This document shows positions 1-7,800 of a DNA stretch of 64,000 nucleotides, in pieces. The notes beneath the pieces are model-generated. The model did not search any database, was not told where the DNA came from, and saw only the letters and a list, made by a program, of their open reading frames with translations. Made by a program: the position numbers and the translations under genes. Location: positions 1,302,001 to 1,366,000 of the forward strand of contig NZ_VFOM01000001.1 in assembly GCF_006716125.1 (NCBI RefSeq). The letters are read 5' to 3'. Position 1 is the first letter of the stretch; the number at the start of each line of letters is the position of its first letter. Source of the DNA: Homoserinimonas aerilata. Lineage in GTDB: Bacteria; Actinomycetota; Actinomycetes; Actinomycetales; Microbacteriaceae.

Positions 1-1
1 G

Positions 2-553
2 GAGGCGCAGTTCAGTCTGGGCGATTCGCGGTACCTCTTCAACGCCGACACCGCCGACGGCATCGTGCTGCAGGCGCTCGGCGCCGACGACGTCGATCTC
101 GCAGGGCTCACCGAATACGGCGAAGGCCAACCCGTCACGCTCATCGTCTCACTCGGAGCCATTCCGGATGTCTCGGGTAGGTCCGTCGACGACGCCAAGA
201 ACACGCTTCAGGAAGTCGAGCTGACGGGAGTTGAGGGTGCCGAGGACTACAGCGACACCGTTCCCGCCGGCAACGTCATCCGGGCACAGTTGCAGGCCGG
301 ACAGACGTCCGTCGCCCCCGGCGGCACCGTCGACCTCATCATCTCGAAGGGCGTCGAGCAGGTACAGGTGCCCGATGTCGTGGGGCAGAGCTGGGCCAAG
401 GCGAAGCCGCAGCTCGAAGCCGCAGGGTTCAAACTCGACTACAACATCTTCGCCGACATGGCACCGAGCCTCTTCACCGTCTCGCGTACGACGCCCGAGG
501 GCGGCAGCATGGCCGACAAGGGCGCGACCATCAAGGTCAACTTCAACTCCTGA
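2..553 (+). CDS. C-terminal PASTA region of a PknB/PknL-type Ser/Thr protein kinase (5' end outside window)
   Basis: The reading frame is open from the first bases, so this is the 3' end of a longer gene and the first internal ATG is not its start. The visible 183 residues hold the end of one PASTA repeat and two complete ones; each begins with a PDV core (about residues 58-120 and 121-183) and has the usual pattern of a Gly-rich turn followed by VxxIxSKG-like strands. PASTA repeats form the extracellular sensor of actinobacterial Ser/Thr kinases and bind muropeptide/lipid II-like ligands. The kinase domain and membrane helix are not in the window. The convergent neighbour is a class II DAHP synthase, as at pknL/aroG in Mycobacterium tuberculosis, which favours a pknL-like identity; that assignment is inference from context. 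Confidence 0.85.
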   Translation, partial: EAQFSLGDSRYLFNADTADGIVLQALGADDVDLAGLTEYGEGQPVTLIVSLGAIPDVSGRSVDDAKNTLQEVELTGVEGAEDYSDTVPAGNVIRAQLQAGQTSVAPGGTVDLIISKGVEQVQVPDVVGQSWAKAKPQLEAAGFKLDYNIFADMAPSLFTVSRTTPEGGSMADKGATIKVNFNS

Positions 554-595
554 GCCGCAGACACTCCGGATGCCCGTGGCGGGCACCGCACAGCA

Positions 596-1969
596 TCAGC
601 GAGAGCTGAGTTCCTCCGACACCAGGAACGCGAGCTCGAGCGACTGCATGTGGTTGAGCCGCGGGTCGCAGAGTGACTCGTAGCGGGTCGCCAGAGTCGC
701 CTCGTCGATCTGCTCTGAACCACCCAAGCACTCGGTGACATCATCACCCGTGAGCTCGATGTGCATACCTCCCGGGTGCGTTCCCGCCGCGCGGTGCGCC
801 TCGAAGAAGCCCTTGACCTCGTCTACCACGTCGTCGAAGCGACGCGTCTTGTAGCCGTTCGGTGTCGTGATGCCGTTGCCGTGCATGGGGTCGGTCACCC
901 ACAGCGGCTGCGCATCCATGCCCTTGATGGCCTCCAGCAGCGGCGGAAGCGCATCGCGGATCTTGCCCGCGCCCATCCGCGTGATGAAGGTGAGGCGGCC
1001 CGGCTCCCGCTCGGGGTCGAGCTTGTCGATGAGCCTCTCCATGACCTCGGGGGTCGTCGAAGGGCCGAGCTTGACACCGATCGGGTTACGCAGGCGCGAG
1101 AAGAAGTCGATGTGCGCGCCCTCAAGCTCGCGGGTGCGCTCCCCGATCCACAGGAAATGACCCGAGGTGTTGTAGGGCGTGCCAGTGCGGGAATCGATGC
1201 GAGTCATCGGCCGCTCGTAGTCCATGAGCAGGCCTTCATGGCTCGAGTAGAACTCGACCCGCTTGAGCTCCTCGAAGTCGGCGCCCGCCGCCTCCATGAA
1301 CTTGATGGCGCGATCGATCTCGCCGGCCAGGTGCTCGTAGCGCTTGTTCGCCGGGTTCGAGGCGAAGCCCTTGTTCCAGCTGTGCACCTCGCGGAGATCG
1401 GCGAAGCCGCCCTGCGTGAACGCGCGGATGAGATTCAGCGTCGACGCAGCGGTGTGGTACCCCTTCACGAGACGCGCGGGATCGGCGGTGCGGGACTCCG
1501 GCGTGAAGTCGTAGCCGTTGACGATGTCGCCCCGGTAGGCGGGAAGGGTCACCTCGCCTCGCGTCTCGGTGTCACTGGAGCGCGGCTTCGCGAACTGGCC
1601 CGCCATGCGGCCCATCTTCACAACCGGCATCGATGCGCCGTACGTCAGCACGACCGCCATCTGCAGGATCGTCTTCACGCGGTCGCGGATCTGGTCGGCC
1701 GTGGCCGCCGCGAAGGTCTCGGCACAGTCGCCGCCCTGCAACAGGAACGCCTTGCCCGCCGCCGCCGCCGCGAGACGATCGCGCAGCTGGTCGACCTCAC
1801 CAGCGAACACGAGAGGAGGCAGCGTCGCGATCTCGGCCGATGCCTGCTCGACCGCCGAAGCATCCGGCCACTGCGGCTGCTGCTTGATCGGAAGCGTGCG
1901 CCAATAGTCGAGGCCCGCGATCACAGAGGGATCGGCTGGTACGACGAGATCTGCGGACGACTTGGTCAC
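596..1969 (-). CDS. aroG: 3-deoxy-7-phosphoheptulonate (DAHP) synthase, class II
   Basis: Condenses phosphoenolpyruvate and erythrose 4-phosphate, the first step of the shikimate pathway to aromatic amino acids. The 457-residue product matches the class II (plant/AroAII) length and shows family hallmarks: the GGDCAETF segment with the metal-binding Cys, the KMGRMAGQFAKPRS stretch, the YRGD motif and a C-terminal DPMHGNG motif. I chose the GTG at 1969 because GAGGAA sits about 8 nt upstream; an in-frame start at 2011 would add 14 residues without a good ribosome site. It is the last gene of a probable minus-strand group with plsC and the ROK glucokinase, 86 nt after plsC. Confidence 0.93.
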   Translation of the reverse strand: MTKSSADLVVPADPSVIAGLDYWRTLPIKQQPQWPDASAVEQASAEIATLPPLVFAGEVDQLRDRLAAAAAGKAFLLQGGDCAETFAAATADQIRDRVKTILQMAVVLTYGASMPVVKMGRMAGQFAKPRSSDTETRGEVTLPAYRGDIVNGYDFTPESRTADPARLVKGYHTAASTLNLIRAFTQGGFADLREVHSWNKGFASNPANKRYEHLAGEIDRAIKFMEAAGADFEELKRVEFYSSHEGLLMDYERPMTRIDSRTGTPYNTSGHFLWIGERTRELEGAHIDFFSRLRNPIGVKLGPSTTPEVMERLIDKLDPEREPGRLTFITRMGAGKIRDALPPLLEAIKGMDAQPLWVTDPMHGNGITTPNGYKTRRFDDVVDEVKGFFEAHRAAGTHPGGMHIELTGDDVTECLGGSEQIDEATLATRYESLCDPRLNHMQSLELAFLVSEELSSR

Positions 1970-2055
1970 GAAATGGGTTCCTCTTCGGGATGGGCAGGAA
2001 ACGGGCCTCATGGCATCGTTCCCCCGAGTTTAGTGGAGCAGCGATGCCCCCGGGT

Positions 2056-2745
2056 TCAGCGCGTCAGGCTCGAGCGCTTCTCCTTGACAGAAGACGCATA
2101 GACGTCAATATATTCCTGCCCGCTGAGCTGAAGGAGCTCGTACATGATCTCATCGGTCACGGAGCGCAGGATGAAACGATCCCCCTCCATCCCCTCGAAG
2201 CGGGAGAAGTCGAGCGGTTTGCCGATGACGATGCCGATACGACGAACCTTGGGCAGGCGCGTTCCGATCGGCATCGCCTTCTCCGTGTCGATCATCGCGA
2301 CAGGGACGACGGGGACATTGCCCTCCAGGATCATCCGGGCCACGCCCGTACGACCGCGATAGAGGTTGCCGTCGGGGCTTCGGGTGCCCTCGGGGTAGAT
2401 GCCGAGGATCTCGCCGCGAGCCAGAACCCCCAGGCCGGTGTTGAGCGACGCCTCAGAGGCCTTGCCGCCCGAGCGGTCGATCGGGATCATGCCCGTCGCC
2501 TTCAGGAATGTCTTGATCGCCCAGCCCTTGATTCCACGCGTCGTGTAGTAATCGCTCTTGGCGAGGAAGCTGATGCGGCGATCCATCATGAGCGGCAGGA
2601 ACACCGAGTCGACGACGGAGAGATGGTTGCTGGCGAGAATCACGCCACCGGTCTTCGGGATGTTCTCATGCCCCGTCACCCAGGGCCGGAACACGGTTCG
2701 CAGAATCGGACCGGCAACCAGGTTCTTCATGAACCAATAGAACAT
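2056..2745 (-). CDS. plsC: 1-acyl-sn-glycerol-3-phosphate acyltransferase (PlsC family)
   Basis: Transfers an acyl chain to lysophosphatidate to give phosphatidate in phospholipid synthesis, at the inner face of the membrane. The 229-residue protein has the catalytic NHxxxxD box (H41, D46) and the substrate-binding EGTR box (residues 119-122), with a hydrophobic N-terminus that fits membrane association. It lies 30 nt after the ROK kinase gene and 86 nt before aroG on the same strand. An acyl-CoA synthetase is close by on the other strand, so the area has a lipid theme. The acyl acceptor could differ, because PlsC-family proteins are diverse. Confidence 0.9.
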   Translation of the reverse strand: MFYWFMKNLVAGPILRTVFRPWVTGHENIPKTGGVILASNHLSVVDSVFLPLMMDRRISFLAKSDYYTTRGIKGWAIKTFLKATGMIPIDRSGGKASEASLNTGLGVLARGEILGIYPEGTRSPDGNLYRGRTGVARMILEGNVPVVPVAMIDTEKAMPIGTRLPKVRRIGIVIGKPLDFSRFEGMEGDRFILRSVTDEIMYELLQLSGQEYIDVYASSVKEKRSSLTR

Positions 2746-2775
2746 CGGAGCCTTCCTGAAAAGTGTGCACCCACT

Positions 2776-3723
2776 CTAACGCGACTGCTGGTGCAACCGG
2801 GCGAGGTCTGCCGCGCCCACGACACCCGCGTCATTCACCAGCTGCGCTGTCTCGAACGACGGCTCCGGATGATATCCGCGGGCCGGCAGGTGGGCGAGAT
2901 AAGCCTCACGGATGGGGTCCAGCAGCAGATCGCCCGCCGAGGCGACTCCGCCACCCAGCACGAAGAGACTCGGATCGAGCACCGCGCTCAGCGACGCACA
3001 GGCCTGCCCGAGCCAGCCGCCGAGCTCACGGAGCGCCTGGATCGCGCCCGGATCCTGCTCGGCGATGAGCTTCGCGACGTGCTGCCCCGTGAGCTGACCG
3101 CCGTGCTCGCGCAGCCCCGCCAACCGCAGGCCGATGCCGCCGACATCGGCGATCTCGTTCGCCATCCGCAACAGAGCCCTGCCGGAGCCGTACTGTTCGA
3201 TGCATCCGCGCGCGCCACATCCGCAGGGGAGACCGCCCGGAACGACCCGCAGATGGCCGAGCTCCGCCCCGGCGCCGAAACCGCCGCGCAGCAGGCGACC
3301 ATCGACGATGATCGCACCGCCCACGCCGGTGCCGATCGTCAGCATCGTCATGTTCTTCACCCCGCGGCCGGCGCCGAAACGGTACTCAGCCCATCCGGCC
3401 GCATTCGCATCGTTGTCGATCGTGATGTCGAGATCGAGCCGCTCGCGCAGCCTGTCGCGGAACGGCTCGTTCCGCCAGCTGATGTTGGGGGCGTAGTAGA
3501 CCGTCGACTGCTGCTCGTCGATGAACCCGGCAGCGGCGACGCCTGCCGCGCGCACCTCCTCGCCCTCGACGAGCCTCTCGATCATCCCAACGACAGCATC
3601 GACGATGGCCCCCGGATCACCCGCAGGCGTGGGCGTGCGATCGGAGCGGACGATCTCCCCCGCCTCCGTCACGAGGGCCCCCGCGATCTTCGTGCCTCCG
3701 ATATCGATTCCGACGGCGTGCAT
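2776..3723 (-). CDS. glk: ROK-family glucokinase
   Basis: Phosphorylates glucose with ATP in the cytoplasm to feed glycolysis. The 315-residue product opens with the ROK ATP-binding motif DIGGTK (residues 7-12) and carries the ROK zinc signature, CGCGARGC followed by E-Q, near the middle. I took the ATG at 3723, which is preceded by a GAGAGGAC ribosome site; the reading frame stays open a further 44 codons upstream, but that part looks non-coding. It starts the probable glk-plsC-aroG group and is divergent from the acyl-CoA synthetase gene. ROK proteins also include fructokinases and repressors, but no DNA-binding domain is present and the length fits a kinase. Confidence 0.88.
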   Translation of the reverse strand: MHAVGIDIGGTKIAGALVTEAGEIVRSDRTPTPAGDPGAIVDAVVGMIERLVEGEEVRAAGVAAAGFIDEQQSTVYYAPNISWRNEPFRDRLRERLDLDITIDNDANAAGWAEYRFGAGRGVKNMTMLTIGTGVGGAIIVDGRLLRGGFGAGAELGHLRVVPGGLPCGCGARGCIEQYGSGRALLRMANEIADVGGIGLRLAGLREHGGQLTGQHVAKLIAEQDPGAIQALRELGGWLGQACASLSAVLDPSLFVLGGGVASAGDLLLDPIREAYLAHLPARGYHPEPSFETAQLVNDAGVVGAADLARLHQQSR

Positions 3724-3924
3724 CAGCGCTGTCCTCTCTGCATGATGAAGCCCAGCCGGATAGTCTGGGCGCACCCGAACCGAACCATGCTCGGTATGCG
3801 TCGCGCGATAAACCATCGCGGCGAGGGTGCCTCGACAAGTGTAGGGAATCAACAACTGCCTCGTGACGGGATGGGCCTAGCGATATCCTTTAGCCACACC
3901 CGCACAGGTACCGAAGGAGTTGCC

Positions 3925-5751
3925 GTGAAAGAGTACATCGTGCCCGCCCTCGTTGAGGCCGACCCGAATGCGAATGCGACAGACCTGCTCATAGAGCGTG
4001 TCGCAGAAACGCCCGACAAGGCCCTCTTCGCGCTCCCGCAGCCCGATGGCAGCTGGAAAGACGTCTCCTCGAGCGAGTTCCTTCGTCAGGTGGTCGCGCT
4101 GGCCAAGGGCCTGGTCGCAGCAGGGATCGAGCCCGGCGACAAGATCGCGCTCATGGCCAAGACCAGCTACGAGTGGACCCTCATCGACTTCGCGACATGG
4201 TTCGCCGGAGCGGTACTCGTGCCCATCTATGAGACCTCGGCCCCCGCGCAGATCCAGTGGTACCTCTCCGACTCAGGTGCGATCGCGTTCATCGGCGAGA
4301 CACCCGACCATTTCGCGCGCTTCGACGAGATCCACGCCGATGTCCCGCTCATCCGCAGCGTCTGGCAGATCAACCTGGGTGACCTCGACAAGCTCGTCGC
4401 AGGAGGCGGTGGAGTGAGCGACGAGGAGATCGAACGGCGGCGCACCCTCGCGAAGGCCGACGATCTCGCGACCCTCATCTACACCTCGGGAACGACCGGG
4501 CGCCCGAAAGGCGTGATACTCAACCACTCCAACTTCTACGAGCTCGCACGCAACTGCCGGCTCGCCATCCCCGAGGTCGTCAACGACCAGTCGAGCACCC
4601 TGCTGTTCATCACGCTCGCCCACGTCTTCGCCCGCTTCATCTCGGTCCTCGCCATCCACGGTGGAGTCAAGGTCGGTCACCAGCCCGACACCAAGCAGCT
4701 CGTGCCGTCGCTCGGAACCTTCAAGCCCACCTTCCTGCTCGCCGTGCCCCGAGTCTTCGAGAAGGTCTACAACTCGTCAGAGCAGAAGGCCGAGGCCGGA
4801 GGCAAGGGCAAGATCTTCCATGCTGCAGTCACGACGGCGATCGAGTACTCGAAGGCCCTCGACACCGGCTCGGTGCCCCTCGGACTCAAACTCAAGTTCG
4901 CCGTTCTCGACAGGCTCGTGCTCTCGAAGATCCGTGCGGCGATGGGTGGCAATGTCCGCTACGCCGTCTCGGGCTCCGCGCCGCTCGGCCTGCGCCTGGG
5001 CCACTTCTACCGTGCTCTCGGCCTGACGATCCTCGAGGGCTACGGCCTCACCGAGACCACCGCGCCCGTCACGGTGAACCTCCCCTCGAAGTTCAAGATC
5101 GGCAAGGTGGGCCCGGCCGTCCCAGGCAATGCGCTGCGCATCTCCTCCGACGGCGAGGTGCAGGCCAAGGGCGTCAGCGTGTTCCAGGGGTACTGGCAGA
5201 ACGCGGAGGCCACTGCGGATTCCTTCGAAGACGGCTGGTTCAAGACGGGTGACGTCGGCGAGTTCGACTCCGACGGCTACCTCGTGATCACCGGACGCAA
5301 GAAGGAGATCATCGTCACCGCTGGCGGCAAGAACGTCTCCCCCGCAGCGCTCGAGGACCCCATCCGCGCCAATCCGATCGTCGGCCAGGTCATCGTCGTC
5401 GGCGACCAGAAGCCGTTCATCTCCGCGCTGATCACGCTCGACGACGAGATGCTCCCCGTCTGGCTGAACAACAACGGTGAGGATGCGACGCTCAGCGTTG
5501 CAGAGGCCGCCAGGAACCCGAAGGTCATCGCCGAGGTTCAGCGGGCGGTCGACGCCGCCAATGCGACGGTCTCTCGGGCCGAGTCCATTCGCAAGTTCAC
5601 CATCCTCGAGAAGGATCTGACGGAGGCGAGCGGCCACCTGACGCCGAAGCTCTCCATCAAGCGCGCCGTCATCCTGAAGGACTTCTCGAACTCCATCGAG
5701 AGCATGTACAACGACAGTCCCGCAACCGAGGGCATCTCGGTCGCCGGCTGA
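3925..5751 (+). CDS. Long-chain fatty-acid-CoA ligase (AMP-forming, FadD15-like)
   Basis: Activates fatty acids to acyl-AMP and then acyl-CoA. The 608-residue product contains the adenylate-forming signature (YTSGTTGRPKG), the GYGLTET motif and the TGD, GRKKE and late-Lys (TPKLSIK) elements of the ANL superfamily. The start is the GTG at 3925, with GAAGGAG five nt upstream; the frame is open for another 1.9 kb upstream, but that segment is antisense to plsC and glk. It ends just before a strong terminator. Location near a PASTA kinase, aroG and plsC parallels fadD15 in mycobacteria. Confidence 0.92.
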   Translation: MKEYIVPALVEADPNANATDLLIERVAETPDKALFALPQPDGSWKDVSSSEFLRQVVALAKGLVAAGIEPGDKIALMAKTSYEWTLIDFATWFAGAVLVPIYETSAPAQIQWYLSDSGAIAFIGETPDHFARFDEIHADVPLIRSVWQINLGDLDKLVAGGGGVSDEEIERRRTLAKADDLATLIYTSGTTGRPKGVILNHSNFYELARNCRLAIPEVVNDQSSTLLFITLAHVFARFISVLAIHGGVKVGHQPDTKQLVPSLGTFKPTFLLAVPRVFEKVYNSSEQKAEAGGKGKIFHAAVTTAIEYSKALDTGSVPLGLKLKFAVLDRLVLSKIRAAMGGNVRYAVSGSAPLGLRLGHFYRALGLTILEGYGLTETTAPVTVNLPSKFKIGKVGPAVPGNALRISSDGEVQAKGVSVFQGYWQNAEATADSFEDGWFKTGDVGEFDSDGYLVITGRKKEIIVTAGGKNVSPAALEDPIRANPIVGQVIVVGDQKPFISALITLDDEMLPVWLNNNGEDATLSVAEAARNPKVIAEVQRAVDAANATVSRAESIRKFTILEKDLTEASGHLTPKLSIKRAVILKDFSNSIESMYNDSPATEGISVAG

Positions 5752-5763
5752 CGAAGACCAGAA

Positions 5764-5801
5764 AAAGGGAGGCCCGGGCGGATTCGCCCAGGCCTCCCTT
5801 T
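5764..5801 (+). terminator. Intrinsic terminator after the acyl-CoA ligase gene
   Basis: Long hairpin AAAGGGAGGCC / GGCCTCCCTTT with an inner GGGCG / CGCCC stem and a GATT loop, followed by TTTATT. It begins 12 nt after the stop codon of the acyl-CoA ligase. With A-runs on one side and T-runs on the other it could also serve the convergent peptide deformylase gene. Confidence 0.9.
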
Positions 5802-5845
5802 ATTCCTGCGGGGGCATCCTGTGAGGAGCCACACTCCCCGGGTGC

Positions 5846-6334
5846 CTAGAACCAGTCGGATTCGCGGATGAGGCGCATGGCCTCCCGCTTGGTCTCCTTG
5901 TCGAGGCCATCGATGTAGAGCCTGCCCTCAAGATGGTCCATCTCATGCTGCAGTGCCTGGGCCATCAGACCGGTGCCGCTGATCTCGATCTCCTTGCCCT
6001 CGAGGTCGACACCGCGCACACGGGCGAAGGGATAGCGGAGGCGCTCGAAGTAGAAGCCGGGAACCGAGAGGCATCCCTCATCGAGCAGCTCCGGTTCCCC
6101 CGACACCTCCACAAGCTCAGGGTTCAGCAGGTAGCCGATCTCGCCGTCCACGTTGTAGCTGAACGCGCGCAGGTTGACGCCGATCTGCGGGGCAGCCACC
6201 CCGGCCCGCCCCGGCAGCTTCACTGAGTCGACAAGATCCTCGACGAGGCCCGCGACGTCGTCGTTCGGCCCCACCGGGTCGGAGACGGTCTTCAGCACGG
6301 GATCGCCGAAGATCCTGATCTGGCGCGCGGTCAT
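5846..6334 (-). CDS. def: Peptide deformylase
   Basis: Removes the formyl group from the N-terminal methionine of new proteins. All three family motifs are present in the 162-residue protein: GVAAPQIG (45-52), EGCLSVPG with the metal-binding C88 (86-93) and HEMDH with both His ligands and catalytic Glu (130-134). The first motif reads GVAAPQ, lacking the first Gly of the usual GxGxAAxQ. The gene follows the MinD-like ATPase by 54 nt on the same strand, and AAAGG precedes the ATG. Confidence 0.95.
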   Translation of the reverse strand: MTARQIRIFGDPVLKTVSDPVGPNDDVAGLVEDLVDSVKLPGRAGVAAPQIGVNLRAFSYNVDGEIGYLLNPELVEVSGEPELLDEGCLSVPGFYFERLRYPFARVRGVDLEGKEIEISGTGLMAQALQHEMDHLEGRLYIDGLDKETKREAMRLIRESDWF

Positions 6335-6388
6335 GAGTGGCCTTTCATGGCTGTACGAGAGGGTGGGGCGGCTTGAGCCGTGCCACCG

Positions 6389-7723
6389 TTAGTCGGAGCG
6401 ACGAGCGGGCAGACCATCCATCACGATGGCGGCGAGCCTGCGCGCAGCATCCTTTGTCAGATCCCTGAGACCCTTGTAGTCGATCACCGAGCCCGCAGCC
6501 AGCTGCGGGTCATACGGGATGCGCACGATCTCGCGAACGCGCGAGCGGAAGTGCGACTCGATCTCATCGAGCTTGACCAGGCTGGTTCCCTGGGTGGCCG
6601 TGTTGATCGCGACAACCGCGTTGCGCACGAGCTTCGCGTAGCCGTTCGCCTCGAGCCAGGTGAGGGTCTCGGATGCGAGCCTCGCCTCGTCGACGCTGCC
6701 GCCGGAGACGATGACCAGCGAATCGGCGCGCTGCAGCGTCGCCCGCATCACCGAGTGGACGATGCCGGTGCCGCAGTCGGTCAACGCGATCGAGTAGAAG
6801 CGTGCCGCGAGATCTGCCACAACGTTGTAGTCGTTCTCGTCGAACGCCTCAGACAGCATCGGGTCGGTGTCGGATGCGAGGATGTCGAGCCGGGTCTCGT
6901 CACGCGACACCATCGTGGAGAAGTCGTTGAAGCTCGTGATCGACGGCGCCTGCGTGACGATGTCGCGCACGGTCGACCTGGTCTGCTTGTTCACACGCTC
7001 TGACAGGGTGCCCCGGTCGGGGTTCGCATCGATCGCGATGATGCGGTCTTCACGCACGTCGGAGAGCGCCATGCCCAGCAGCGCAGTGATCGTCGTCTTG
7101 CCGACACCGCCCTTGCGGGTGAGCACCGGCACGAAACGGGTGCCGCCCTCGAACTGCTTGTCGATGCGGGCGTCGATCTCCTTGCGGGCGCGAACCTTGG
7201 GCGAATCGCCCAGATTCACGAGATGCAGCGTCACCGCATAGACGAAGGCCGGCCACGACCCCTCCGGGGCGGGACGGCGGCGCTTGCGATTGTCGATGAG
7301 GCGATCGGCCGTGAGCATGTTCGCCGACTCCGGCGACTTCGACACCTCGCCCCGCATCCGGTCGCGACGGCTCTGCCGCTCGTCCGACGCGGGCAGCGGA
7401 ACCACATCGAGAACGCCCGGATCATCGACATCGTCAATCGACTCGGAACCCTCGAGATCCGTGCCCACGAACTCGATCGACATGGTCGAGGTGTCGACCA
7501 GTCCGAGCTGCCCGGCACTGATCGGCTCATCAGGGATGGAGAGCGCCAGCTCCTCCTCCGGGGCGACCCGGACAGGGGCGGGAAGATCGACGCTGACGGT
7601 CAACGCCGCAGCTTCGTCAGCCGCAATGTCGTCGTCATCGTCAAGGGCGTGGGCAGCATCGACGGCCCGCGTCGAGCCGCTGGGCCTGCCCGCGGCATCC
7701 GCCCTGTCTCCTCTGTTGGCCAC
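6389..7723 (-). CDS. MinD/ParA-family ATPase with long acidic N-terminal region (EspI-like layout)
   Basis: About 200 N-terminal residues precede the ATPase core. The first part is rich in Ala, Asp and Glu and probably disordered; it leads into a basic patch (RKRRR) and a conserved linker ending at the deviant Walker A motif KGGVGKTT (204-211). The core contains the switch segment IDANPDRGTL. This layout resembles actinobacterial MinD-like proteins such as EspI near type VII secretion loci, but no secretion genes are in the window. GTG 7723 was chosen for GGAGGG about 9 nt upstream; ATG 7732 is an alternative with its ribosome site too close. It is 54 nt upstream of def. The partner and cargo are unknown. 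Confidence 0.8.
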   Translation of the reverse strand: MANRGDRADAAGRPSGSTRAVDAAHALDDDDDIAADEAAALTVSVDLPAPVRVAPEEELALSIPDEPISAGQLGLVDTSTMSIEFVGTDLEGSESIDDVDDPGVLDVVPLPASDERQSRRDRMRGEVSKSPESANMLTADRLIDNRKRRRPAPEGSWPAFVYAVTLHLVNLGDSPKVRARKEIDARIDKQFEGGTRFVPVLTRKGGVGKTTITALLGMALSDVREDRIIAIDANPDRGTLSERVNKQTRSTVRDIVTQAPSITSFNDFSTMVSRDETRLDILASDTDPMLSEAFDENDYNVVADLAARFYSIALTDCGTGIVHSVMRATLQRADSLVIVSGGSVDEARLASETLTWLEANGYAKLVRNAVVAINTATQGTSLVKLDEIESHFRSRVREIVRIPYDPQLAAGSVIDYKGLRDLTKDAARRLAAIVMDGLPARRSD

Positions 7724-7800
7724 CGATCGCATCCCTCCACCACCGGAATGGGCTCCGACGGCAACGATCCAGTCTATCAATCGCTGCGGTCGCCGCCGAT

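Noticed and set aside
1990..3924. Long N-terminal extension of the acyl-CoA ligase
   Set aside because: Antisense to plsC and glk; the GTG at 3925 has a good ribosome site and the family N-terminus.
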